From SZUA-35 sp964351995 (GTDB taxonomy: Bacteria; Actinomycetota; Acidimicrobiia; Acidimicrobiales; SZUA-35), in contig CAYGQE010000026.1 in assembly GCA_964351995.1 (NCBI GenBank), positions 1-64,000 on the forward strand: a DNA stretch of 64,000 bases, in the 5' to 3' direction. The notes beneath the pieces are model-generated. The model was not told the origin of the DNA. It saw only the letters and a list, made by a program, of their open reading frames with translations, and made no database searches. The translations under genes were made by a program, and so were the position numbers. Position 1 is the first letter of the stretch. Every line of letters starts with the position of its first letter. Shown here piece by piece: positions 45,815 through 54,216 of this stretch.

Positions 45815-46621
45815 TCACAGCGGAGACCCCAACAATCGCTGCAACCACTCCCAGCTCGCGAAGACCAGAACCAACGCAATCCCGACGCACCCCGCCCCCA
45901 CCCACGTCGACACATACAGCCGCCCCACATCAGGCTCTGCAAGGGCGGCCGCCACCCCGAACACGAACGGCAACGCCGCCAACACGCCCGCAGAACTCAG
46001 CGCATGCTGCGCCTGAGTCCGGGCATCATCGCGGCTCGACTGTCGCTCACCCAACGCCTCGGCCACACGCTCCAGCGCTGCGCCCGCCGACGCCCCCGTT
46101 GCATCCAGCGCCCGAATCGTCGTGGCGACCAATCGCTCATCGACCGACCCATCGCCAAGCACTTCGTCCACAGCCAAGGCAAACGGCCGCCCGACCGCAA
46201 CCCGTCCCGCCACCTCGACCCGAAGCACATTCGCCTCGTTGCCAGCAGCGAAGCCAATCGACCCATCCAGCACGGCCCCCGTCAAGGACCGACCAGCCCG
46301 CAACCCGGCCGCCACATCAGCGACGAAGTCAACCGCCATCTCCGCCCTCCGCCCAACCGCAACGCGGTCGCGTCGGCGGCCCAACTCCCGGCGACCGAAC
46401 CACACCAACAACGGAACCGAAACCGCCAACAACGGACTCCCCAACACCGCCGCAGCAACGACGCCGAGACTAGAACCCAACCAATGTCCTGACCGCTCAG
46501 TCCTCACCCACTTCGGCGACGGCCCTCGCTCCCCCACCAGCCGAGGCAGCGGAGCCCGGCCACCGGCCAAAACCACACAGCACACCGCCGCCACGGCCAA
46601 CAACAGCTCCGCCCGAACCAT
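45815..46621 (-). CDS. TadB-like type II secretion F-domain protein
   Basis: The product is 268 aa; its ATG overlaps the tadA stop (TGATG). Two or three N-terminal TM helices precede the T2SSF domain (AEMAVDFVADVAAGLRAGRS, IRALDATGASAGAALERVAE) and there is a C-terminal helix pair. It builds the membrane platform of the Tad machine with the next gene. Confidence 0.85.
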   Translation of the reverse strand: MVRAELLLAVAAVCCVVLAGGRAPLPRLVGERGPSPKWVRTERSGHWLGSSLGVVAAAVLGSPLLAVSVPLLVWFGRRELGRRRDRVAVGRRAEMAVDFVADVAAGLRAGRSLTGAVLDGSIGFAAGNEANVLRVEVAGRVAVGRPFALAVDEVLGDGSVDERLVATTIRALDATGASAGAALERVAEALGERQSSRDDARTQAQHALSSAGVLAALPFVFGVAAALAEPDVGRLYVSTWVGAGCVGIALVLVFASWEWLQRLLGSPL

Positions 46622-47721
46622 CACGACTCCCCCGCTGAGTGAACCCGCACTCGCGTCGGCGAGCCACCACCTGGCCACAACACTCGAGTCGCCAACGACG
46701 CTCGATCCACTTCTTCAACAGAAGCAACGCACCGCACTCCATCTGCTCGAACCACATGTACCACGACATCAATCGCCGACAGCATCTGCTCCCGCACGGC
46801 CTCCAATGGCACCTCCACACCAGACAGCAACGCCAACGTCTCCAACCGACGCAAACCCTCCAACGCACCATTCGCATGACACGTCGCCAACGACCCGGTG
46901 TGACCCGTGTTCAGTGCCAACAGAAGGTCGAAGGCTTCACCGCCGCGCACCTCGCCCACGATCAAACGATCCGGTCGCATGCGCAGCGCATTGCGGACCA
47001 GCTCTCGAATCGTCACTTCACCCAGCCCCTCCCGGTTCGGAGGCCGCGCTTCGAGCCGAACCACGTGCTCGCCAGGCAGATCGAGTTCGGCGGTGTCTTC
47101 GATGGTCACGATTCGATCGCTCGCCGGAATGGTGCTGGCCAACGCATTCAGCAAGGTGGTCTTGCCCGTTCCTGTGCCACCGACGACCAACATCGTTGCT
47201 CCTGCGCGCACCAACAGCTCAAGAAGGTCACACAGCTCTGGCGGGCCGAACGCCGAGAGCGGAAGCGTCTCGGTGGCAAAGCGTCGAATGGTGATTGTCG
47301 GCCCATCGATCGCCACGGGGGGCACGACGATGTTCACTCGGGCGCCATCAGCCAACCGCGCGTCCACGCTGGGGCTGAGCGGATCCACCCGAAGACCAAG
47401 CGGTTGCAGGATTCGCTCAACGAGAACAACGAGATCATCTGAGGTCAGGTTGAGATCAGCGCGCTGTAGTGAGCCTCCGCTGTCGAGCCAGATCGAGCCA
47501 TCGCCGTTGATCATGATCTCGGTGACACCGGGTCGTTCGAGGAGTTCAGTGACCCGGCCAAGCCCTCGCCCTCGGGCGACGAATCGGAGAACAACTTCAG
47601 TGAGCAAAGCAACATCCCGGAGCGGAAATGCTTGCCGAGCCTGCTCGATCAACTCAGCAACCTCAGCGGTCGGCGACAAGGACAAATGGCGAGCAACGAG
47701 ATCCTCCACCTCGGCGTTCAC
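46621..47721 (-). CDS. TadA/CpaF-type secretion ATPase
   Basis: The product is 366 aa from the GTG at 47721, which overlaps the CpaE-like stop as GTGA. It has the CpaF N-terminal domain (VTEIMINGDGSIWLDSGG), Walker A MLVVGGTGTGKTTLLNAL, the Asp-box VTIEDTAELDL, Walker B PDRLIVGEVRGGEAFDLL and the His-box TGSLATCHANGA. It is the ATPase that powers Flp-pilus assembly. Confidence 0.95.
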   Translation of the reverse strand: MNAEVEDLVARHLSLSPTAEVAELIEQARQAFPLRDVALLTEVVLRFVARGRGLGRVTELLERPGVTEIMINGDGSIWLDSGGSLQRADLNLTSDDLVVLVERILQPLGLRVDPLSPSVDARLADGARVNIVVPPVAIDGPTITIRRFATETLPLSAFGPPELCDLLELLVRAGATMLVVGGTGTGKTTLLNALASTIPASDRIVTIEDTAELDLPGEHVVRLEARPPNREGLGEVTIRELVRNALRMRPDRLIVGEVRGGEAFDLLLALNTGHTGSLATCHANGALEGLRRLETLALLSGVEVPLEAVREQMLSAIDVVVHVVRADGVRCVASVEEVDRASLATRVLWPGGGSPTRVRVHSAGES

Positions 47722-48347
47722 AGCAAAGCCTCCAGTGGCTGCAGAGCTCTCGGAATCTTGGTCGAGAGCAAACCGGCGTCGACGGCTCTGGCGACATCTC
47801 GATGCCACCGAAGCTGCACCGACACCTCGGCCCCAACTGCCGCCGCAACATCGCTCGGTCGGAGGGCTCGCCCCTCTTCCTCGATGAGCAGCACCCCATC
47901 AGGAAGCGGCCCACGGCGTGCCGCATCGAGTGCGAGAAAGCAGGCCCGGGTGACGAGGATCGATGCCGACGACTCGGCGATGAGAGGCACAGCGGGCACG
48001 GCGTGCGTCCCGATGTCCACGATCACTCGACGACCCTCCCCACGTAGCAGGAGGGAAAGCAGCCGATAGCGGTCGGGGCGAGTGGGCGACCGGCACGATC
48101 CTCGCGGCAGAAGCGAGAGCCAGGGGGTTACCGGCACCTCGAGCCGCTGCAGAACGTCAGGCGATGGTTCGTCGAACGAGAACCAGTCGCTCAGGCCCTC
48201 AGGCGGAGATGGGATGCCAAGAATTGCATCGACATCGCCGCGCAGATCGACCAACAGCGTCGGAGTGGACTGTGCCGACAGCAACGCCAGGGCCGCTGCT
48301 GAAACCGAGCAGCCGACGCCGCCCTTTGATGAGAACAAACAGAGCAC
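47718..48347 (-). CDS. CpaE/Ssd-like MinD-family ATPase of the tad locus
   Basis: The product is 209 aa from a GTG with GAGG 5 nt upstream. The deviant Walker A reads FSSKGGVGCSVSAAALA, with signature Lys but Cys-Ser in place of the usual Lys-Thr/Ser, so ATP binding may be weakened. LLVDLRGDVDAIL is the Walker A' region. It lacks the N-terminal receiver-like domain of full-length CpaE. It begins the tad operon and its role is likely localisation of the pilus machine. Confidence 0.78.
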   Translation of the reverse strand: MLCLFSSKGGVGCSVSAAALALLSAQSTPTLLVDLRGDVDAILGIPSPPEGLSDWFSFDEPSPDVLQRLEVPVTPWLSLLPRGSCRSPTRPDRYRLLSLLLRGEGRRVIVDIGTHAVPAVPLIAESSASILVTRACFLALDAARRGPLPDGVLLIEEEGRALRPSDVAAAVGAEVSVQLRWHRDVARAVDAGLLSTKIPRALQPLEALL

Positions 48348-48444
48348 GGAAACCTCGTCGTCGAACGAACGATCGAGGGGGAAGGAAACAGGCTGAGGCC
48401 ATCGCCAGCGACGGATCGGCTCTGGTGAGCGAGTGGCACGCCGC

Positions 48445-48450
48445 TAGGGT
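48445..48450 (+). promoter_or_regulatory. -10 element TAGGGT before tRNA-Sec
   Basis: TAGGGT is 7 nt before the first base of the tRNA gene, so transcription could start at the mature 5' end. No good -35 is visible. Confidence 0.45.
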
Positions 48451-48457
48451 GTCGAAC

Positions 48458-48554
48458 GGAGGTGTCCGAGTACCTGGTGGGCTCCCCCGCCTTCAAAGCG
48501 GGTGTGCGATGTGATCCATCGTAGGCGGGTTCGATTCCCGTCCACCTCCGCCAC
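48458..48554 (+). tRNA. selC: tRNA-Sec (selenocysteine, anticodon UCA)
   Basis: The 97-nt gene has anticodon TCA in loop CTTCAAA with stem CCCGC/GCGGG. Seven acceptor pairs (GGAGGTG/CACCTCC) stack on a six-pair T-stem (GGCGGG/CCCGTC), 13 in all as in bacterial tRNA-Sec. The D-stem can form six pairs with a bulged A and a tight TGGT loop, and the long variable arm has a CGATG/CATCG stem. CCA is encoded, unlike in the two tRNA-Thr genes. These traits exclude a tRNA-Ser or suppressor. selA, selB and selD are not in the window. Confidence 0.92.
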
Positions 48555-48691
48555 TTCCATTTTCCAGAATGGCTCGCTCAACAGGACCGGATGACCTGAC
48601 CAACTTGGCCCATTGATCGACTCCTCCCTCAGAAGCGACCCCACGCTGTCGAAACCTCCCTGGCAGTCGCCCTCGGGAGGAGATGTACGCC

Positions 48692-50602
48692 GTGAAGTTT
48701 CGAATCTGTGGATCGCGCAAGGCCGCTGTGCTCGTTGCCGCCTGGTCGATCGCAGCGTTGCTCGTCACCGACCCAGCAGTACCCTCAACCCCGGCCGCAT
48801 CGGCCCTTCCACCCAGCTCAGCCTCGGCCAGCGAGTTCGACAGCAGCCAGCCGTTCGCGCTGGTGTCATACGATGGTCCGGGCGAACCTCACATCGACAC
48901 CCTCGATGGCGCACCACCGTCTCGAAGTGAAGTAGCGGCTGTTGGCGAGGCTCTCGACTTTCGAATCGTTGAACCACCGGCGCACATGGCGTACGCAACC
49001 GCTGGGTCCAACTACTTCTGGCGGGGCGAACCCGACGACTTGGACGTCCATCTCCGCACCCTCAGCTACATTCCGGACGAAGCGGTTCTGATCATCAAGG
49101 AAGTCTTCGCAGACTTCCAGGACACGATCGACATGGACCTGCCAGACGAGCTCTGGCATGAAATCGACGTGAGCTGGGACACCGACCTACCTGCAGGTGT
49201 ACTCGCCGGCGCATCGACCACCTGGGTGACCGTGAGCCAAGGAGGATCCACGTTCCGGCTCCCTCTCGCTCTCTACGAATCTCTTGGTGGCACCGGTGCC
49301 ACCAACAACGCTCCGTCGATGTCCATCACGATCAACGCGAATGCAGATTGGGACATGGCACTGCAGCCCGCGAATACCACGATCACCAACTTCTATCTGA
49401 AGACTGTTCTGCTGCACGAGGTCGGCCATGGCCTGGGGTTCGCTTCGGGGATTTCGAGCCCGGAAGCGGCCGACTCTTCCTTCCCCACGCCTTGGAGCAC
49501 TCGCATCTACCGACAGCAAGACCTCGCGTGGTCCCTGAACGCCCATGGCAGTGAGATCCTCGAATCCAACGACCTCTGGTTCGAGAATGCTGATGGTACG
49601 TGGGAGCGCATCTTCGACCCATCCACCTGGCAAGCGGGCTCATCCCTCAGCCACCTCAACGAATCGACGTACCCCTACGTCGCTGGTTCGCTCGAATCCC
49701 CTGGTGCCCTCATGACCCCGTATCTCCAACGGGGCGAGATCAGTCAGATCGATGGGATCGTGGTCGGCATGCTCGCTCGACTTGGCTACAACACCTTCCT
49801 GGGCCCTCTCGCACCAACGATCAGCCTCGCCCAAGACGACGACACCATCACGATCAGCATCGACCCCGTCGAAGGCGGAGCAGCAAACGTCCCCGCCGAG
49901 ACATGGACCGTGCGGTTGGTGGATGACAGCGACATCGTGGTCGCCCAACAGACGGTCCTCGCAACGGTGCGAGACGTTGCCTTCGCTGGGCTCCAGGCCG
50001 ACACCGCCCATACCGCCATCGTCATCGGCACAACCGACGGGAACAGCAACGAGGTCTCCATTCGGTTCACGACCGAGCCAGCTCCGCTGATGACCACCAC
50101 GACCGCCGCCCAGACAACGACGGAGGCGACCGCCACGACCACAACAACCACAACAACCACGAGCACAACAGCAACCAGTGCGACAACCGTGGAGCCGAGA
50201 GCAGTGTCTCCCGCATCGGCGTGTCTCCTCGAGGGCAACGCCGACCAATTCGCACTCAGCTCAGAGCAGGCTGCATCGGTCTACCGGCTGTACTGCTCCT
50301 ACTTCCTGCGACTCCCCGACACCAACGGCTTTGCGTACTGGTTGAGGCAGAACGAGTCCGGAACCAGTCTCCGGCGGATCTCTGACTTCTTCGCTGACTC
50401 CAACGAATTCAGAGAACGGTACGGAAGCCTCACGGCGCGAGAATACGTCACCCTGACCTACGCGAACGTCCTCGAACGCTTGCCCGACGAAGGCGGCTAC
50501 AACTACTGGGTTTCCCGCTTGGACAGCGGACTGTTGCGAGGGGATCTCACGCTTTACTTCTCGGACTCCGCTGAATTCAGAGAGCGGACGCACACCGGAT
50601 AG
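48692..50602 (+). CDS. secreted zinc protease with DUF4214 C-terminal domain
   Basis: The product is 636 aa from the GTG at 48692: a GGGAGGAG ribosome binding site would abut the ATG at 48683 but is 9 nt before this GTG. A signal peptide (about 1-38) precedes a zincin domain with HEVGHGLGF (near residue 243) and a GALMTPYLQRGEISQIDG segment resembling the Met-turn region. A fibronectin-III-like domain (about 370-465) follows, then a Thr-rich linker (about 470-500) and a DUF4214 domain (about 520-636; YRLYCSYFLRLPDTNGFAYW, repeated as YANVLERLPDEGGYNYWVSR). DUF4214 is common on secreted or S-layer-like proteins. The substrate is unknown. Confidence 0.82.
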   Translation: MKFRICGSRKAAVLVAAWSIAALLVTDPAVPSTPAASALPPSSASASEFDSSQPFALVSYDGPGEPHIDTLDGAPPSRSEVAAVGEALDFRIVEPPAHMAYATAGSNYFWRGEPDDLDVHLRTLSYIPDEAVLIIKEVFADFQDTIDMDLPDELWHEIDVSWDTDLPAGVLAGASTTWVTVSQGGSTFRLPLALYESLGGTGATNNAPSMSITINANADWDMALQPANTTITNFYLKTVLLHEVGHGLGFASGISSPEAADSSFPTPWSTRIYRQQDLAWSLNAHGSEILESNDLWFENADGTWERIFDPSTWQAGSSLSHLNESTYPYVAGSLESPGALMTPYLQRGEISQIDGIVVGMLARLGYNTFLGPLAPTISLAQDDDTITISIDPVEGGAANVPAETWTVRLVDDSDIVVAQQTVLATVRDVAFAGLQADTAHTAIVIGTTDGNSNEVSIRFTTEPAPLMTTTTAAQTTTEATATTTTTTTTTSTTATSATTVEPRAVSPASACLLEGNADQFALSSEQAASVYRLYCSYFLRLPDTNGFAYWLRQNESGTSLRRISDFFADSNEFRERYGSLTAREYVTLTYANVLERLPDEGGYNYWVSRLDSGLLRGDLTLYFSDSAEFRERTHTG

Positions 50603-50616
50603 GCGGTTGCCTCCGG
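50595..50616. terminator. hairpin between convergent genes
   Basis: CCGG-AT-AGGC-GGTT-GCCT-CCGG includes the stop codon of the protease gene and faces the convergent OmpA gene. There is no T-tract on either side, so its strength is uncertain. Confidence 0.35.
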
Positions 50617-50635
50617 CGGTGATGTGCGTCGTGGA

Positions 50636-51613
50636 TCAGAGGCTGAAGACGAAGCCGGTGATGACGATCTCGACCCGGCGATTCAACTGTTGACCTTCTG
50701 GGGTGGCGTTGTCGGCAACCGGGTCAGTTTCGCCAAGACCAACCGCTGTGATGCGGTCTGGGTCGGCGCCCTGAGACACCCAGAAAGCCTCGACCGCATC
50801 GACTCGGGACTGCGAGAGTGCGAGATTTGTCTCGTCGGAGCCGGCAGAGTCGGTGTGGCCGTACACCTCGATGGTGACGCCTTCCTGAATCTCCATCAGT
50901 ACGACACCGAGGCCAAGCAGCGGGTAGAAGTCAGGGGCGATCTCGGCACTGCCGAACTGAAAAAGCACAGTGTCTTCGATGAAGACGTCGGATGCACGGC
51001 CCATCTCGAAGGGTGCATCAGGATCGATCACGTACTCAGAGATGACGTTGCCTTCGCCGAGAATCTCTTCCAGCGCATTCACGGCGCCGATCTCGATCAG
51101 CGGGCTGGGAATCTCACCACGCAAATACAACTTGCCGCGGCTGAGCACGGAGTAACTGCCTTCGGCTCCGGCTGGGATGGCGGGCGAGTAAACGTCGCCA
51201 GCATCAGCTTCTTCGCCGTCAGAGGTCTCGTCCACTGCATCGCTCGGTGCCAGGTCGTTTGCATCCTGCTCAGCCACCAGATCAGCGACGTCGGTGTCGG
51301 CCTCGTCGACGTCGGTACCACCAGGCGCTGCGTCAGTGTCGTCGAGTGCGGTGTCGTCGAGTGCGAGCTGCTCGCTCTGCACGGTTGCTTCTTCGGGCTC
51401 AGCGCCGTCGTCGCCACCACCCATGACGATGAAGCCAGCGAAAGCAACAGCGGCGATGGCGACGGCCCCGCCGATGATCCCGGCAAGCGGAACCCCTGCT
51501 TTGTCATCGCGTTCTTCCTCGCGCTGCTCAGGCACTGCTCCGCGATCCTTGGGCCGATTCAGTTCTTCCCACATGTTGGTGGGTCGGTTCTCTCCTGAGG
51601 ACGAATCAGTCAT
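50636..51613 (-). CDS. OmpA-family protein with BON-like domain (ArfA/OmpATb-like), second copy
   Basis: The product is 325 aa from the ATG at 51613 with GGAG 5 nt upstream. The order is cytoplasmic Arg/Glu-rich N-terminus, TM helix (about 43-65), acidic linker, BON-like segment (GKLYLRGEIPSPLIEIGAVN, EGNVISEYVIDPDAPFEMG) and OmpA domain (VLFQFGSAEIAPDFYPLLGL, GHTDSAGSDETNLALSQSR, LNRRVEI). The NVVSEYVIDP / NVISEYVIDP stretch shared with the protein at 20549-21553 shows they are paralogues. It probably binds peptidoglycan. Confidence 0.82.
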   Translation of the reverse strand: MTDSSSGENRPTNMWEELNRPKDRGAVPEQREEERDDKAGVPLAGIIGGAVAIAAVAFAGFIVMGGGDDGAEPEEATVQSEQLALDDTALDDTDAAPGGTDVDEADTDVADLVAEQDANDLAPSDAVDETSDGEEADAGDVYSPAIPAGAEGSYSVLSRGKLYLRGEIPSPLIEIGAVNALEEILGEGNVISEYVIDPDAPFEMGRASDVFIEDTVLFQFGSAEIAPDFYPLLGLGVVLMEIQEGVTIEVYGHTDSAGSDETNLALSQSRVDAVEAFWVSQGADPDRITAVGLGETDPVADNATPEGQQLNRRVEIVITGFVFSL

Positions 51614-51689
51614 ACGACTCCGTCGGCACAATTGGCCGATTTCATGAGCCGATCGGACCAGATTTTGCGCGACGAACTAGAAAGGATCC

Positions 51690-52082
51690 GTGCTCGAACG
51701 GACCATCACGCTGCCCATCGAGGCCGGTGCCGCCCTACGGGAGACGCTCGCCATCCTCGAAGACCACCGAGAAGCAGAGGACCCCTACCGCTCGGCCTCG
51801 CTGAATCTGAAGATCCTCGAGGCGTGGGACGAGGAGGAGTGGTCTTCGATGAAGGCCGACGATCGCCCAATCGAGTTCGACATCGAGGATGCTGCGCTCG
51901 TACTGCAAGGCCTGGCGTTCACCGAGACGATGAGCGCCGAGTTCCCGTGGTTCGACATGGTCGTGTGGACAGTAGATTTCATCGTCGGACAGCTTCGGCC
52001 GCAGTGGACCGAGGATGAGTGGGACCAACTGGCCAAGAAGCAGCGCCCCTACGGCAGCAGCCCCTTCCGTACTGGCTACTGA
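51690..52082 (+). CDS. hypothetical protein
   Basis: The product is 130 aa from a GTG with AAAGGA 4 nt upstream. It is acidic, soluble and tryptophan-rich (AWDEEEWSSM, FPWFDMVVWTVDFIVGQLRP, WTEDEWDQLAKKQ). No family is recognised. The gene ends inside a three-copy 16-bp tandem repeat that supplies its Gly-Tyr-stop. Confidence 0.55.
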   Translation: MLERTITLPIEAGAALRETLAILEDHREAEDPYRSASLNLKILEAWDEEEWSSMKADDRPIEFDIEDAALVLQGLAFTETMSAEFPWFDMVVWTVDFIVGQLRPQWTEDEWDQLAKKQRPYGSSPFRTGY

Positions 52083-52121
52083 CCGCGTTGGCTACTGACC
52101 GCGTTGGCTACTGACCGCACG
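52074..52121. repeat. three tandem 16-bp units GGCTACTGACCGCGTT
   Basis: Units lie at 52074-52089, 52090-52105 and 52106-52121; the third ends ACG in place of GTT. The first copy contains the last codons and stop of the 130-aa gene, and since 16 is not a multiple of three the later copies present TGA in the other frames as well. Confidence 0.9.
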
Positions 52122-52123
52122 AG

Positions 52124-52154
52124 AAAAACCCGAGGCCATGGGAGGCCCCGGGTT
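52124..52154 (-). terminator. intrinsic terminator of the sigma-factor gene
   Basis: On the leftward strand AACCCGGGGCC, a 6-nt loop and GGCCTCGGGTT form a stem with one mismatch, followed directly by TTTTTC. It lies 22 nt past the stop of the sigma gene. Confidence 0.8.
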
Positions 52155-52175
52155 CACATCGAACGACATCGAGTT

Positions 52176-53219
52176 CTAGACAGCGAGCAGGTCGCGAGCC
52201 CCGGTGTCGGAGCTGGGGTGACGGAGCTTCGACATTGCCCTGGCTTCGATCTGACGAATGCGCTCACGGGTGAGGTTGAAGTACTCGCCCACCTCCTCGA
52301 GCGTGCGAGGCTCGCCGCGATCGAGCCCGAAGCGGAGCTTGAGGATTTCTCGTTCACGTTCATCGAGAGGCGCCAACAAGCGGGCGATCTCTTCAGGAAG
52401 CAGCGCAGTAGCTGCAACCTCGAACGGTGAGTCAGCGCCGCGATCTTCGACCACGTCGCCGAGTTCTGCGTCACCGTCTTCACGAAGCGGTTCTGAAAGC
52501 GAGAGCGGCTCGGCAGCGAAGCGAAGTGCCTCGGTCACCTTGTCCTCGGGCATCTCGACTTCGACCGAGAGTTCGGTGAGCGTGGCCGGGCGGCCGTACT
52601 TGAGCTCGAGCCGAGCACGCGCCTTCTGCAACCGGGCGAGCGTGTCGCCAGCGTGCACGGGGAGTCGAATGGTGCGACCGGTGTTGGCGATACCACGCGT
52701 GATGGCCTGGCGAATCCACCATGTGGCGTAGGTCGAGAACTTGAAGCCCTTGCGCCAGTCGAACTTCTCGACTGCGTGCATCAGACCGAGGTTGCCTTCT
52801 TGGATCAGGTCGAGCAGGGGAAGTCCCGATGCCTGATACTTCTTCGCGATCGACACCACGAGACGAAGGTTGGACTGCACGAATGTGCGCTCGGCTTCGC
52901 GGCCTTTCCGGACAGTGCGACGCAATTCACGCTTGCGTGCAGGGGTGGGTGCTTCGGCAGCTTCGAGTTCCTCAGCCGCTTCTTTGCCAGCCTCGATGGC
53001 CTGGGCAAGACGCACTTCGTCTTCTTTTGTCAGCAGCGGGTACTGACCAATATCGGTCAGGTAAAGCCTGACAAGGTCCTCTTCGTCCCGCTCGACTCGC
53101 TCCTTCGCCAAGACAATCCCCGATCTCGTTGATGGTGGAAATTCACCATCGGCAACGGCACAACGTCCTTCGAGACTACCGAGTGTCCCTCGTAGTTGTG
53201 CTATCGAATGAAGTTCCAC
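52176..53219 (-). CDS. primary-type (group 1/2) sigma-70 factor
   Basis: The full frame from a GTG gives 347 aa; a TTG at 53111 with GGGG 7 nt before it is a good alternative (311 aa), since residues 1-36 are not conserved in type. Region 1.2 (DLVRLYLTDIGQYPLLTKED), region 2 (LRLVVSIAKKYQASGLPLLD; FDWRKGFKFSTYATWWIRQA), region 3 and region 4 (LDEREREILKLRFGLDRG; EEVGEYFNLTRERIRQIEAR) are all present. There is no long acidic region 1.1, so it may be the group 2 (SigB/HrdA-like) form and not the housekeeping factor. Region 2.4 suggests a standard TANNNT preference, which fits promoters seen here. Confidence 0.9.
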   Translation of the reverse strand: MELHSIAQLRGTLGSLEGRCAVADGEFPPSTRSGIVLAKERVERDEEDLVRLYLTDIGQYPLLTKEDEVRLAQAIEAGKEAAEELEAAEAPTPARKRELRRTVRKGREAERTFVQSNLRLVVSIAKKYQASGLPLLDLIQEGNLGLMHAVEKFDWRKGFKFSTYATWWIRQAITRGIANTGRTIRLPVHAGDTLARLQKARARLELKYGRPATLTELSVEVEMPEDKVTEALRFAAEPLSLSEPLREDGDAELGDVVEDRGADSPFEVAATALLPEEIARLLAPLDEREREILKLRFGLDRGEPRTLEEVGEYFNLTRERIRQIEARAMSKLRHPSSDTGARDLLAV

Positions 53220-53288
53220 CTACAGGTGTAAGCGGTACGACAGAGGTGTCGGCACCAATGCCCCCCGCCTTGAGAGACAGGATCATCC

Positions 53289-53639
53289 ATGAACGAGACC
53301 TCCGAGCAGAGGTCGCTGCAGGCAACCGGCGACGAGATCGAGCCCGTGATGGTCACCATGAGGTTCGAGACCGAACAGGTCACCGAACTGCTGGCGGTGC
53401 TGTCGAAGTACGTCGTGCTGAGCCGCATGGACGTTGCAGCTCGCAACATCGACCTCGTGGCATCGGTGACCAGACCTGGCCGTTTCACGATCATCGAAAA
53501 GTGGGACTCCGAGGCTGCTCAGCAGGCGCACTTCGACAGCATCGTGATGGTCGAGATGGCGAGCGCTTGCAAGGGACTGCTCAGCGCCCCACCAGACATC
53601 GACCTGCACGAGGCCGTCACCATGCATGATCTCGACTGA
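53289..53639 (+). CDS. antibiotic-biosynthesis-monooxygenase-like (ABM) domain protein
   Basis: The product is 116 aa with AGGA 7 nt before the ATG. The C-terminal 95 residues follow the dimeric ferredoxin-like ABM pattern: VTELLAVLSKYVVLSRMD, NIDLVASVTRPGRFTIIEKW and AQQAHFDSIVMVEM. The name is historical; most members have no proven monooxygenase activity. Confidence 0.7.
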   Translation: MNETSEQRSLQATGDEIEPVMVTMRFETEQVTELLAVLSKYVVLSRMDVAARNIDLVASVTRPGRFTIIEKWDSEAAQQAHFDSIVMVEMASACKGLLSAPPDIDLHEAVTMHDLD

Positions 53640-53670
53640 CCACGATCTCGACTTGTCCAACGTGGATTGG

Positions 53671-54216
53671 TCAGGAGCGAGGCGCGCAACACTCCAAGAT
53701 CTGTTGGTACGTCAAGTCGGTTCCGGCCCACAGCTCCTCGAAGGCGTGGTCGGCGGCATCGCTGAAACCATGACGGTTGCGGAAGTTGTACAGGTGCTTC
53801 GGCTTGTGCACCCGGTAGCCAGCTCGCTGCACCCTGGCGTGGGTGTAGACCGACCACGCGATCTTGTCAGCGAAATCACTCGGCTCGCCGATGTCGGGGG
53901 CGCCGAACCCATCGCTGGTGCGGTCGAGGTATTCGATGAAGAGTGATGCCAGCGAAACCGATGCAATCTCGACACCGAACTCTCGGGGTTTGCGCGTGTC
54001 TTCGAACGCACCGCTGTCCATGGCGAAGATCACTGGATCCAGTGATGTGATGGCCATGCGAGCGGTCGGCTGATCTTCGTCGATGACCAACTCGACGTCC
54101 GCGCCCTCGAGACTCGTGCCTCCGCCGATCCTCGACTGCACATCCTCGACCACCGGCACGATCTGATCGAGCCGGTACTCGACTTTGGTGAACGTGCTCG
54201 GTGCGACCGAGATCAT
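53671..54216 (-). CDS. hypothetical protein
   Basis: The product is 181 aa, soluble, mixed alpha/beta. Distinct stretches are YRLDQIVPVVEDVQSRIGGG, ITSLDPVIFAMDSGAFEDTR and YRVHKPKHLYNFRNRHGFSD. No family is recognised. Its start overlaps the upstream gene by 4 nt (ATGA), so the two products very likely act together. Confidence 0.55.
   Translation of the reverse strand: MISVAPSTFTKVEYRLDQIVPVVEDVQSRIGGGTSLEGADVELVIDEDQPTARMAITSLDPVIFAMDSGAFEDTRKPREFGVEIASVSLASLFIEYLDRTSDGFGAPDIGEPSDFADKIAWSVYTHARVQRAGYRVHKPKHLYNFRNRHGFSDAADHAFEELWAGTDLTYQQILECCAPRS

Noticed and set aside
45793..47294. long Pro/Thr/Arg-rich frames on the + strand
   Set aside because: They lie antisense to the tadB and tadA genes, have no start signals and no domains.
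48458..48554. reading the UCA tRNA as tRNA-Ser or an opal suppressor
   Set aside because: The 13-bp acceptor/T stack, six-pair D-stem and tight D-loop are specific to tRNA-Sec; a tRNA-Ser(UGA) would have anticodon TGA.
50067..50255. ORFs rich in Val/Leu opposite the Thr-rich linker of the secreted protease
   Set aside because: Antisense of ACA/ACC repeats; no independent start signal.
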